Assembly (NCBI GenBank): GCA_000151295.1
Contig: GG745331.1
Span: forward strand, 1,161,516 to 1,225,515
Direction of reading: 5' to 3'
DNA from: Allomyces macrogynus ATCC 38327
Lineage: Eukaryota; Blastocladiomycota; Blastocladiomycetes; Blastocladiales; Blastocladiaceae
DNA: 64,000 bases
A program made the position numbers and the translations under genes. The notes under the pieces were generated by a model, which worked only from the letters and a program-made list of their open reading frames with translations, did no database searches and was not told where the DNA came from. Positions 22,720 through 35,256 of the stretch are shown here, piece after piece; within the stretch, counting starts at the first letter, position 1; every line of letters starts with the position of its first letter.

Positions 22720-24201
22720 CGCGATCGATGGACAATCACGACACGACCCTGGTTCACACTGGCATCCGACCAACCCAAGGCCAAAGCCGTTTCTGGCGAT
22801 GACAAGACACAAAATCAAAGCTCGCTGTCGCGCAAGTCGTCTCGCCGGTGGTCGAAACGCGTTTCGGCCGGCGCCGCGCACGCGTCGTCCTCGTCGGCCC
22901 AAGAAGAACGGCCGCACGAGCATCACGCCGCGATTGAGCTGCTTCCGGTGCACGTTTTCGAGGACCTTTGCCGTCACCTCATCCGCGCCGACCGCGGCAG
23001 CGTTATCCACCTTGCGCGGGCGGCTCCGGGGCTCTACGTGCCTGCAATCAGCGCGCTGATGCGCAACGTCGGCCGCCCTGTGCCGATGTTCCGCGTCAAG
23101 AGCGACATGGTCTGGCGGTGGTTCCAAATGACCGACGAGGACCTGCACCCGTGGGAGCTCTACGACTGGTCGCTCGTGTGCAACCCCAAGAACAAGCTCG
23201 GGCACGTCGGGGTGCTGGCCGCCGCAGACGACCAGGCGCCCACGTTCTTCTTGATTGCCGGGACCTGGGCCGAGCGCGGGTTCCATGGGATTGGCCGTCG
23301 CGGGCGCGACCTGATTCGGATCCCGATCGACCTCGTTCGCGCCATGGACCTGTACCAAGTCGAGGGCCTGTACTTGCCGCGGCACCTGGTCCGGTTCGAT
23401 CCGCGCGGCCCGGCGCCCGTGGTCCAGACCGAGTGTTATCTGCGCATGGCCCACGTCGAGTCGCTCCAGTCGCTCGCCATTACTCTGTCGTCGCTGCACC
23501 ACGACACGCTGCGCGTACTCGCGCTCAACTTGCCAGCGACGCTCTCCACCCTGGTGCTCATCGACATTGAGCTCAGCTGCCGGGACGTTGACTTTATTCC
23601 GCTGCTCCGCCCAAGCCTGACGACGCTTCGGCTCGCACAAGTGCGCGGGATGCGCGAAAGCGACTGGACCACAACGCTGACGCACTTCCCGGACGGCCTG
23701 CACACGCTCGAGCTCGGCCCGGCGCACTTTATAGCCGCCGCGACGCTCAATGCGCTCGCGACCGCGCTCTCCAAGCTCGACCGGCTCCGCGACCTGACGC
23801 TGCACCAGTACTACAACCCGCGCGCCGACCGCGACGCGATTCTTCACGTGGTCGCTTCGATCCCGCGCAACGTCAAGCGCCTACACCTGTCCAGCTCGAC
23901 GCACATCGTCGACGCGCTCGTGTCGCACATGCCGCAGCGTCTTCAGCACTTGGAGCTCGCGAGTACCGAGCTGCAGCACGACCATCTCGCGCACTTGGCC
24001 GCCGCATTCCCTACCACGTTCCAGACGCTCGATTTGTACGACACGCTCGTTTGGTTCCGGCTCGACCCAGGCCCGTCGCCGGTCACAGACATTAAGGTGC
24101 TGTTCATGAAGCAACTCGCGGGCACGGCGCGTCATGGGTTCCGTGCGAGGTTGGCGCAGCAGCGGGCGTGGGTCTACGTGCCTTCACGAACCGAGGTGTG
24201 A
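22720..24201 (+). CDS. F-box/leucine-rich-repeat-like protein (start unresolved)
   Basis: The open frame runs from 22720 to a stop at 24201. Its N-terminal part has an F-box-like segment (ELLPVHVFEDLCRHL, then IHLARAAPGLYVPA). The rest contains repeated Leu-rich units such as LRVLALNLPATLSTLVL, LHTLELGPAHFIAAATL, VKRLHLSSSTHIVDALV and LQHLELASTELQHDHLA. This suggests a substrate-recognition subunit of an SCF ubiquitin ligase, which is an inference from the fold pattern only. The first in-frame ATG (about 23059) would remove the F-box-like part. The true start is therefore probably in a spliced upstream exon, or is hidden by an indel. The final residues are YVPSRTEV. Confidence 0.65.
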   Translation, partial: RDRWTITTRPWFTLASDQPKAKAVSGDDKTQNQSSLSRKSSRRWSKRVSAGAAHASSSSAQEERPHEHHAAIELLPVHVFEDLCRHLIRADRGSVIHLARAAPGLYVPAISALMRNVGRPVPMFRVKSDMVWRWFQMTDEDLHPWELYDWSLVCNPKNKLGHVGVLAAADDQAPTFFLIAGTWAERGFHGIGRRGRDLIRIPIDLVRAMDLYQVEGLYLPRHLVRFDPRGPAPVVQTECYLRMAHVESLQSLAITLSSLHHDTLRVLALNLPATLSTLVLIDIELSCRDVDFIPLLRPSLTTLRLAQVRGMRESDWTTTLTHFPDGLHTLELGPAHFIAAATLNALATALSKLDRLRDLTLHQYYNPRADRDAILHVVASIPRNVKRLHLSSSTHIVDALVSHMPQRLQHLELASTELQHDHLAHLAAAFPTTFQTLDLYDTLVWFRLDPGPSPVTDIKVLFMKQLAGTARHGFRARLAQQRAWVYVPSRTEV

Positions 24202-24719
24202 GCAGCCGACATTGGGTACGACGGTTTTCCATTGTATCGTCGTTGTGACGTGGGGTTGGTTCTGACGCGACCGGAGCGACAACGTTGCCCAGCCAGCATT
24301 TGCTGTTCATTACCACGTCACCTTGATTCGTCCTCGATGACCAGCCCCCGAGCGCCAATATCCGTAGAACCATCAGCCATGGACGTTCTCCACGTCTCCC
24401 GACAATTTCGGGCGAGCCGCGACCAGCCCGGACCCATCCATTGCACCGCCTCCTCAGGATCGCCATGCGCGCATGCTCCCGCACCGGCAGGCGACTTTGG
24501 TTTCTCCGAGGCCTCACTCTTGTTTCTCGGAAAGCACGCGAAGCGGCACATCAAATCGTTACAGAATCATGTATCTCTCGACATGGACAGCGCTGGATGG
24601 TGTTTGGAGCGTTCCCTCCCCACCCCTCCACACTCCCCTCCTCATCCCCGTCTCAGTAGTTTCCCTTTGTCCAGCAACCGAGACTCTCCACCCTCTGCCG
24701 GACCAGCTCGCATCAAACC
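24202..24719. other. intergenic; no gene seen
   Basis: The sequence is less GC-rich than its neighbours. It separates the F-box-like gene from the first copy of the unknown gene family, and no frame shows similarity to a known protein. Confidence 0.5.
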
Positions 24720-25935
24720 ATGACCTCCCTCGATGTGATAGCTGCCCCAACACCAATAGCCGACACACAGCTCGACACGCAGCATGCGCGAACCTCCACT
24801 GCCACATCGACTATTGAGCTGGACCATGTTTCTATCCTTGATCGCAAGATCGAGGCTGAAGCCACGTCCAGCGGTTCGAATACCAGAGCGCCAACCGCGA
24901 TGGTGAGCGCGCTAAGTTTGTTCGATGGCAAACGTCCATGTACATACTGCTCTTGCCGTGCCGGATCGCCAAGGGCGTGCTCGGCACGCTCTTGTTTGAT
25001 TGTGTTCCAACGAATGTTGATGTATTCCTCTTCATTTTTGGGACGACCATGCTCATGCTCGTGCGCAAGGCCAATGCTGGTGCTGATGACGGTGCCGAGT
25101 ATGAAATTACCGTGCAAAACTGCCAGGTCCGCATGGCGCGTGGCGAGTATCAGCAGGAGCTGCGATCGTGGTCGGCGCGGTTCAGGTGCCCGCTACCGCT
25201 GATACTACGACGGGCTTCATCGATGTCGCCGCCGGATGTATGACTGAGTTTACCGTCGATGGCGAGCCCACGACCAACCTGCATCGTATGCTTCCCGTCT
25301 TGCCCACGTACTACTGCAGTGCACTGCACCCCAAGCTGCACGTCATGGCCGAGGTGACCATGCGCAAGATTGAAGAATACGACATCAGAGAGCTCTACCC
25401 GTCCCTCGAAATCACGCGCCCTGCACGCCACTTTGATTCACAGCGAGTGGTCGCCGCTTGGGAGCGTCATGACGACGCTCAATTTCTTTCCCGTCCAAGG
25501 CGTCGCTGCTCACCGAGTCGCGCAACTGGAAGGACTTCACGCACACGGCCATCTTCTTGTTCAAGGACACAATCCCGTTTGTCAAGTTTCTGTGGGCCGC
25601 GGGCAACGCATACATCAAACAGTCGCGCCGTTTTGGTCTTGATATGATGCATGCTGAGTATCTCTTCATTCATTCGGTCGGGCACTCGGACTATCACTAC
25701 TGCTCGACCAAGTTCACCGAGCATTTGCAGTTCCCAATCTTCATCGACGACGAGAACACGACCAACTGGGCCGATCTGGTCGGATCGGCGTGTGCACGGT
25801 ACAACTTCATCGCGCCCACGGTCGAACTTGCTCAATACGTTCCCGCCCGAGTCGGTGTGTGGCAAGATTTACCGCGATATCAGCGCTGTGAATCAAGAGT
25901 GGGCCGAAGTCGTCACGGCCAGCATCATGTATTGA
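24720..25935 (+). pseudogene. unknown gene family, copy 1 (multiple frameshifts)
   Basis: This copy is homologous throughout to the frame at 27394-28618 and to the minus-strand copy at 61721-62749. Shared segments include FIFGTTMLMLVRK, ELRSWSAR, HPKLHVMAE, IRELYPSLEITR, GLDMMHAEYLFIHSVGHS and the C-terminal GKIYRDISAVNQEWAE...SIMY. At least four frame changes (near 24860, 25185, 25440-25500 and 25835) are needed to follow the homology. It is therefore most likely a decayed copy. I do not recognise the protein family. It has no obvious signal peptide, transposase motif or zinc finger. Base composition is lower in GC than the housekeeping genes. Confidence 0.7.
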
Positions 25936-27393
25936 TTGATTGAGCATTGCTGCTGTTGTCGCTTCTTTTTTGTTTCGTTTTGATGCTCAGGCTGATGCTT
26001 TTCCGCCAGCTAACCCTATGTTGAAATTCTTCCGCAACGGCGCAACCCTTCCACACCCTCAGCATCCCGATCCTTCCGCGTTGTTTGTCCCACTCAAACA
26101 TTCTTTCGTTTCCTTTAACATTTTACCTGCTCTTCCCAGTCTCTACGAGCTTTCTGCCGACGTAATTGGAATATGTGATTGACAAATTCATGTCTTGGCC
26201 AGCAGACGGACGACAACGATGGATGGATGGGTTCTGATCAGGGCGAACTGCTTCGCCATTGGTTTGCGCCCATGCCGCTTAGCGTGTCGTAACAACGGTG
26301 GCAGCGGAGCCACGTCGTGTGGCGGACACACTGGGATGAGTGAAGTGTATGGCCGGCAAGATGATGTGTATGGGAGCGCGTCAAACTGTTCGACAGGAGG
26401 CACGGTCGAGCAGACAGTAACCGCGACAACATCGACCAAGAGCACAATGTGCGGATTGCGTTTGGGAAGTGGCGGCACCCGGCCGCCTGCACACGGCCGA
26501 ACCATGACCCTGGGTGGAAGCGCGACAGGCGCCGCGACCGGCATCAAGTTGAATTAATCTTCAGCGTCGAGCAGGCCGCCCATTTGTGTTGGCCAGGTCG
26601 AGGCCAGGCAGCGTTGCAAACGACGCCACGGGCAACACCAACAAATATGAGGTCGGGAGACAAATATGGCACCATGGACGGCGCTCGCGCGGCGCGCTCA
26701 CGACGGGCTCGGCCGGCGCAGACGACGGCGGAGCACGGAGGTAGATAGGCAGCGATGGGCATGGTTTTTGACAGGACAGCGGCCAACAAGCAGGACGATA
26801 TGGTTCTCTGGCTGTCGGCAATCGACCAGCACGGTCGCGACGGGCCTGCCGCGCTCCTCGCAAACCATGGCCTCGTCGGCGACGGGCGGCGTTGTTGCAG
26901 TGATGGAGACGGAGAGAGTATATGACGATCTTTGTCGCGCGGGTTAACGCACAAGGAGCCGGGATAGCGGCGCTGTGCCCTAGGCTGAGAGAGCTGGCGT
27001 CCACGCCATGCCTGGGCTGAAGCCTGAAGGTGACAGGATGTCAAGATCAAGCATGGCCAAGCAAAGCCCAGATCCATGACCCTTGGGGCTTGGAGCCCAT
27101 GTGATGCCGCGTGGCCTCGGGACCTCGTTGGGGTCCGTCGCGTTCGGCCATGCTCTGCCAACCCCATGCCCGGCCCCTTGGGCAAGGACACGGCGGTCTG
27201 GACACCACGTCGCCGCAACGCGCGACCGTTCTTGTTGTCACCCGGGAGCGCAGATGCGGGGATTTAAACCCGTTGAACAACAGCGCGGTCCGTGCTGCCC
27301 GCCAACCTCTCTCGACAGCTCGCCTGGCTTTGCCTCCGACGAGTCAGAGCGCGCTTTCCCAAACCTCCGACTTTCTTCTTCACGACAACAACC
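25936..27393. other. gene-poor spacer between two family copies
   Basis: There are about 1.46 kb with no supported gene. Open frames on both strands are short or low in complexity. The last 300 bases precede copy 2 and presumably contain its promoter; an A/T-rich patch (ATTTAAA at about 27261) sits roughly 130 bases before the start codon and could be a TATA-like element. Confidence 0.4.
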
Positions 27394-28618
27394 ATGTCCA
27401 CCCCCGACTGGACCGCGTCGGGGTCTGCTAGCAAGGTTTCGCTCACGAGTGCCGGCCTATTGGCCAAAGCGACGGTGCAGCACCGGCCTCGGGATCAGTT
27501 GGCCGAACTGGATCGCAAGCTTGACGCCGACGGCGGCCACGTCCACCGTTTCACGTACCCGAGCACCGACCGTGCCATCGAGTACGCCAAGTTTGTGTGG
27601 GCAGACGTCCATGTACTCGCTCTTGTGGCCGTTCCGTATGGCCAAGGGCGTGCTTCGCACGTTCTGGACTGCCAGCGACCCAACGATTGCCGATGTGTTG
27701 CGTTACATTTTTGGGACGACGATGCTCATGCTCGTGCGTAAGGATCCCGGCGGCAATCATGAGTACCTGATCGACGTGCAGCACTGCAAGGTGCACATGG
27801 TGCGCGGCCCTTACCACCAAGAACTGCGGTCGTGGTCGACGCGGTTCACGCTCCCGGCCGCGCGCGATCCAACCACGGGTTATATTAACGTCGGGGCCGG
27901 ACGCGTTCTCGACTTCACCATCAACGGCGCATCAACGTCCAACCCGCAGCGCATGCTCGCGGTCCTGCACACCTACTACGGCAGCTCGCAGCACCCGAAA
28001 TTGCATGTCGTCGCCGAAGCGGTCATGCACAAAATCGAAACCGACCAGATCAAGGAGCTCTATCCGTCGCTCATGGTTACGCGCAGTCTGCATGACATGC
28101 TTTTACATAGCCCTTGGTCGCCAGTTGGTGCCGTGTGGTCGCGTTCCCAGCTGTTCCCCATCACAAAGGCGTCAATGCTCACCGAGTCGCTCAACTGGGC
28201 CGATTTCACGCATTCGGGCATGTTCCTCTTCCACGACAAGGTGCCGTTTGCGCACTTTATGTGGATCGCGCGCAAGTCGGTTATCCAGCACACGCACGAG
28301 GTCGGACTCGATATGGTGCACGCCGAGCTGCTGTTCGTTTGCTCGATCGCGCACGCGGTCGACCATCACTGCACGACCAAGCTCACAGAGAAACTGAGGT
28401 TCCCGGTGCTCATCGAGGAATGGAACACGACCAGCTGGCCCGACCTGCTCTCGTCGGCGTGCTCCCGGTTCACGTTCATGGCGCCGACGCTCAACCCGCT
28501 GCGCGCCAACTTGATGAAGTCGTTCCCGCCCGAGTCGGTCTACGGCAAGATTTACCGCGATATTCGCGCCGTGAACCAGGAGTGGGCCGACGTGGCCACG
28601 GCCAGCATCATGTACTGA
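27394..28618 (+). CDS. unknown gene family, copy 2 (best preserved; one-base indel near 27600)
   Basis: This is the best-preserved of three homologous copies in the window. From the ATG at 27394 the frame reads MSTPDWTASGSASKVS to about 27598, where an extra G shifts it. Beyond that, a single frame runs to the stop at 28618 (about 340 residues). Dropping one G would give AKFVWQTSMYSLL, matching AKFVRWQTSMYILL in copy 1. Conserved features are a hydrophobic RYIFGTTMLMLVRK, YLIDVQHCKVHMVRG, ELRSWSTRFTLP, ASTSNPQRMLAVLHTYYG, HPKLHVVAEAVMHKIE, IKELYPSLMVTR, and an ending with GKIYRDIRAVNQEWAD and SIMY. I recognise no family or catalytic motif. The pattern of conserved Trp, His and Tyr suggests a folded soluble domain. 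Function unknown. Confidence 0.6.
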
Positions 28619-28812
28619 TCACCCGCTGCTGAGTGTGCGACGAGCTCAACCGGCTCTGGCGCGGTGGTTGAGGAGTTTGGTGTTTTCTGTTCCATGATGC
28701 CCATTTCGTCATCGGGCGAATTCTGTCGACGAGAAGCATCAAAACCGCTGATCTTTTATCCCTCGATGAAATCAAGGCCGACCTTGCAGCAACCGTCTTT
28801 GCTGCGACACAA

Positions 28813-31800
28813 TCAAGGAATCCGCCCCCGAATCAGCTCATACCGGTCCAACCGAGCCAGCCGCTCATTCAAGCTCACTGACCTAGCTCCAGTCCCTTTC
28901 TCTTTCCCTGGCGCTGTTGCGTTGGGCGACTTCGCCGCATCCGACTCGCCGTCGACGTCGCTTGGACGCGACGTGACCTGCGCCAAACACTGGTCCAGGA
29001 GCGTCATTCCAACGACAATCTTGAACGAAAGCAACCTACCATCCGCATATCACGGTCAGTATCCACCTTCTCCACCCAGTGAGAACACACGTACAGGACG
29101 TAAACCACTGCCACGACCACCACCGGCACCGTCCACTGCTCGACAGCCTCCACCACCGCCGCAACCAGTGGATCCTGGTATTCCCAGTGCCACGCCGGGA
29201 CCGTGAACGCAAAGAGTGGCGGCAAGTACCACACCGCATCTGCCGCGGCGACAATGTCCGCGACCATGCGGCATGTCAGTGCAGCGAGGGCCAGTGCCGC
29301 GAACCCGATTCGGCGCGAGACGAGTGGGACCAGGTCTTGCTGGAAGGCCAGGACGGGTGCGGTCGCGGTGGAGACGGGAGGGCGGGTGGATTGTGGTCGT
29401 GCGTCGTGATCGTCGCTTTCCGTGTGCACGTGCGCGGCAGGGGGCTTGGAGGTGTGTCGGCGCGCGGGGGTTGGAGTCGGGGCGGATGACCGAGAGCGTG
29501 AGCGTCGACGCGCGGACGGCGCAATGGAAGGTGATGACGAGCGTCTGCGCGAAGCCGTGGCGGCAAGCTTGGATTTGGTCGTGCTTCGCGCGCCGTCGTC
29601 TGGAGGTGCGGTAAGTGCGGGCGCTGCTGTTTTGCCGTATGCTGCATCGTCACCCGGTACCGTCGCCGACGGAGCAAGCTCGTGCTGCTCGGGCGAGTTG
29701 CGCGGAACAATCACGGCCGCGGGTTCCGGCTGAGACTGGTCGAGCGGCGTTTGCGAACTAGTAGTACGGTCGTGGAGCGACCTCCAAGGCACGGGCGTCG
29801 GCGCGGGCGTTGGCGAGTCGGCGCCGTGAGTGAATGGCATCGGGGTCGGCGTGTCGCGGCTCGGCGCGGGACTCGAGCGCAGCAATTCCTGCGACGAGGA
29901 CGTGACTAAGGTGGATGGAATGGCGGTAACCGCAGAGGGCGCATCTTCGTCGGGTGTCGCGGCACGGGGATCGCCGACAGATTCTGCTTGCGCTGGAGTT
30001 GGAGCGACGGCGATCGAGTCGCTGAGCTCGAGGCACAGTACGTAGCGGTAGCGGTGATACACCTCCGCGACCTGTGCAGGAATAAAGAGAGAAAGTCAGC
30101 TAAAGAACGCGGTGGGAGAGTATCAAAACATGGAACCTTGTGGTTGTTGAACTTGGAAATGAACGCGTGCTATGGGGAAGTGTCGCAAAAGTATCAGCTT
30201 ATGTGTCAACAAACAACGACAACCAAAACATACTTTGATCCAATCAACCGCGACCTCGCTGCTCGCCATCAACAGCGCCGGCTGAATCACCGTCCAGACA
30301 AGCCCGACCCACGCCGGCGCCATCCACGACCACGTCTGCCAGTGCCACTCGACGGTCGTCGGCGCCGTCCCCACCCAGTCGCTGACGACCTGCGTCGCGG
30401 GCCACAGCTGGTCCGTAAACGGCAGCGTGATCTCGCCCCACGTGCTCGCCGTTAGGTAGTCGAGAACGTGGCGTGCGAGCCGGGCGAAATCCGTCGCGTC
30501 AAGCCAATCCGACGCGGCCGTGGTCAGGTTTGCGGCCGACTGCCAGAGCCATGCGCCGCCGCCCGTCCACCAGAGCACGGGCACAGTCACAACCCACGAG
30601 CCCGTCACGTCCGTGTTGTTGGCGAGCTCGAGGTAGTTGCGCACCACGTTGAGCGTCAGGAGCACGCCGAGGTTCATGCGCTCGACCATGTCTGAAAAAT
30701 CGAGCAGCGAGTAAGCTGAAAAGGAGGTATCGCTCGATGGTTTCGCACCGCGTACCCGAGCACGTAATCTGGAACAACGGCTCCACCTCGAACCGCTTGA
30801 ACACGGTCGACTTGACCTCAATAAACTGGTTGCTGATTATGAGCGAAACGAGCGCGTTGTTGTGCGAGTTGATGGTCACGTTGAGCGTAATCTAGATTGC
30901 ACCGGAACCACACGCGATCAGTCTTCGCAAGTGGTGAAAGCGGAGAATCAGTCGAAGGCACCATTTGATAAAGAAAGACCACGGCGTGAAGGACTGGCAC
31001 AACCGAAACAAGAAAGCATTAGAACACAGGTCAGGAGCTTCGGCAGGAGCAATAGACGCACCAACGTAGCCCACCGCAACCACTACGTGAAGTATCAGTG
31101 GAAGCCGATTCGGCTTGGCCATCGAGCCCATTGGCGCGGGGCTGACGCGCGCAAAGAGCGAGTCGAGAATATCCATGCCGAAACTGCAGCACAGGCGGTC
31201 GCAGACCTGGCGTCGAGAATCGTCAGTTTGTGCCGTCCGAGAAGAGAGAATGACGCAGGCAGCACCCGAACCTCGAGCAAATTGAAAATCACATAGAGTT
31301 TGATCATGGCTGTAAGAACGAGCAAGCATTGAGATGAGCGCTCCAGACGGGCAGAGAACGGAAAACACTGCACTGTCTCTTACATTGCCCGCGAATAAAA
31401 TGGTATCTATTCGTCGTTTATCATTCACGTCAACAAAACCGAAGTTCTCCACCCAAGTCCCAAGCCGAGTCGAGTCAAGTCAAGACGCACGTGTGAGACG
31501 GGTCGATTCGCAGCAAGATCGTAACAGCTGAGACCAAGATCACGAAACGATATACATCCATGATGTGGTTTGGGTCGACCCGCCATTTGGAAGAGAGCAA
31601 CGACACGAGCGCCGATCGAGCAGCGAGGGCGACGCGGAGCGGGAGGATTGTGAAAAGACCGAGAAACGAGTCCAGACAGATCACGTAGCCGAGCCACAGC
31701 GTCTACAACGAGCACCACCCGAATGAGAACGACCATGGGAAGGAACCAAGCACAATAGCCAAAAGCGCACCTTCTCCACCTCGACCGGCACTTGGAAAAA

Positions 31801-32664
31801 GTTGCTCAGCCGTTCGCTCTTCTGGTCGGCGCCCTGGGGCATGTCGGCGCCGTACAACACCGCATGTATGTACTCGTGCGTCGAAACGATCGGCTTAGGC
31901 TCGTGCTGCGCTTGCGCTTGCGACTGCGATCCAAGGTCGGCCACAGTCGGCGATCGCGAGGAAGTCGCCGGGCGCGACTTGGACGACGAATCAAGCATCG
32001 CCAGCTTGCGATCGACCTCGACGAGCTCAGCGGGCGACAGTGATGCCGTGTCGCGGTCGATGGACCGGACTGACGACTTGCGCGACCGCGGACGGCGACC
32101 AAGACCCGGTGATGGCGAACGCGCGCGTGATCTGCGCGTCGTCAACGATTTGAGCTCGCTCGCCGTTCTTGTACACGTCGACGCGTGGTCGAGCAATGAC
32201 CGTAACTGCGGTGCCGAGAAACTGGCTTGCAGACACGTTTCGGCATCCTGTACGGCCGTGACGGTTGCTGATCGGCTTGGCGTCGGTGTCGGACCATCGA
32301 GTTGTGCAACGCCGATTGCGGGGTCAGCACGCTGCGCGTGGCCGTCGTCGGTTGGCGGCGATGGGGCGAGCTCGTCGCGCTCGAGAATGGGCGACAGCTC
32401 CGAGTTTGCAGGTAAGCTGGACCGATTTCCTGAGGCACCATTGCCGTCGTGCGAGTCGCCGCTGACTGGGATCGCGACAACTTGCGTGCAGAGCTCCGGA
32501 TCTGCGGCGGTCTCGGTGTTCACGTCCTCACCGGGTGGCAGAACTGTGGTTGGCGCTGGCGTGCTCTCGAGTTTGGGCGTGCCGGCCGTGGAACCAGCAA
32601 TGGTCGACGACGGATCATCGGTCGCCTCTGAGCGCGTTGCCGGTCCGTCGACGCAATCTGCCAT
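28813..32664 (-). CDS. TAPT1/EMP65-family ER membrane protein
   Basis: Homologue of animal TAPT1 and yeast Emp65 (YER140W). Yeast Emp65, with Slp1, protects soluble ER proteins; human TAPT1 is linked to ciliary and skeletal development. Eleven exons close in frame to 1,052 aa: 32664-31771, 31702-31491, 31406-31384, 31309-31272, 31206-31062, 30993-30962, 30891-30756, 30691-30234, 30169-30137, 30071-29091 and 29019-28813. The long Ser/Pro-rich N-terminus ends at SERLSNFFQVPVEVEK. The conserved core follows: FTILPLRVALAA, YHFIRGQSMIKLYVIFNLLE, CSFGMDILDSLF, ITLNVTINSHNNALVSLI, SNQFIEVKSTVFKRFE, SSEVAVDWIKHAFISKFN and VSRRIGFAALALA. The core should form about six to eight membrane segments. A disordered Ser/Pro/Arg insert of about 200 residues sits between YRYVLCLEL and VSRRIGF. 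Four exons are under 40 nt. Confidence 0.9.
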
Positions 32665-33125
32665 TGTTTTCGCAACCCCGACTTGTGGACGGCCAGACCA
32701 AGACGGGACGATGGTGCTCGGCGAACTGCAGGCGGTCGGTCCAAGTTGGTTGATTCGCAGCTGGCCAAGGGTTGTTGCGCAGCTCCTGTCGACGTTGTGT
32801 GCCTGCAACGATTGGCACCGCTATGTCTTCCGTTCGCTTTTGCCCTCTCTTTTCGCAGTTCGACTCCGTCCACTTGTATCCATTTTGCCCGAATCTTGCC
32901 AGTCCTGATCCTCTCCAAATCAGCGCGGTGTCCAAAAAAGCGAAGAGTCTTCAATGACGGACCAAACAAGACGGCAGCCGACGCGTGTGCACGTGCAATC
33001 CCAAAAACCAACGCCGCGCGAAGGGACCCTGGAGGATCCCGTGGTCGTCGGCGACGCGTCCTGCACGGCAACCGTAAATGAGAATAAAGAAGAACAAAAA
33101 GCAACCAAATTGCTCGCCGGTATCT
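32665..33125. other. intergenic between TAPT1-like and ARP3 genes
   Basis: Both neighbours are on the minus strand. This region holds the ARP3 3' UTR and the TAPT1-like promoter. No further gene was seen. Confidence 0.5.
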
Positions 33126-34883
<1,758 letters not shown>

Positions 34884-35256
34884 GATTGCAGGCAGTTGCA
34901 GGCTCGGCGGGCGGGCTGGGCGGGCGTGGTCCAAGGGCGAACGGCGCTAACGTGTTGAAGACGGCGACGCGACTTGTTCAGCGTGGCGGTGGAGGGAGTG
35001 CAGTGCGGTGGGGCCACTTGGCTCTGCACGCGCCAATCCACCGCACGTGACGTTTACAATGGACGCGCTCCCTTTCCTCTCCTCGTAGCTGAACTGCACG
35101 TTGACGACAATAAACTAATTATTGGGAGTGAGCCAAGCATGTGCTCTGCTATTCCCAGAAGAGAGACTCGCGCGACCGCCGAGCCCGCCGGCGGCACGGT
35201 CGCGTGAGGAATGGCCGCTGGCCTTTTGCCTGCATGTCGGCCACCCTGACATGCAA
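34884..35256. other. intergenic between ARP3 and RAV1
   Basis: The ARP3 promoter and RAV1 3' UTR lie here. No separate gene was recognised. Confidence 0.5.

Noticed and set aside
26544..27218. Minus-strand 224-codon open frame between the two family copies
   Set aside because: Composition is biased toward Arg, Pro, Ser and Ala with no similarity, and the sequence around it is gene-poor.
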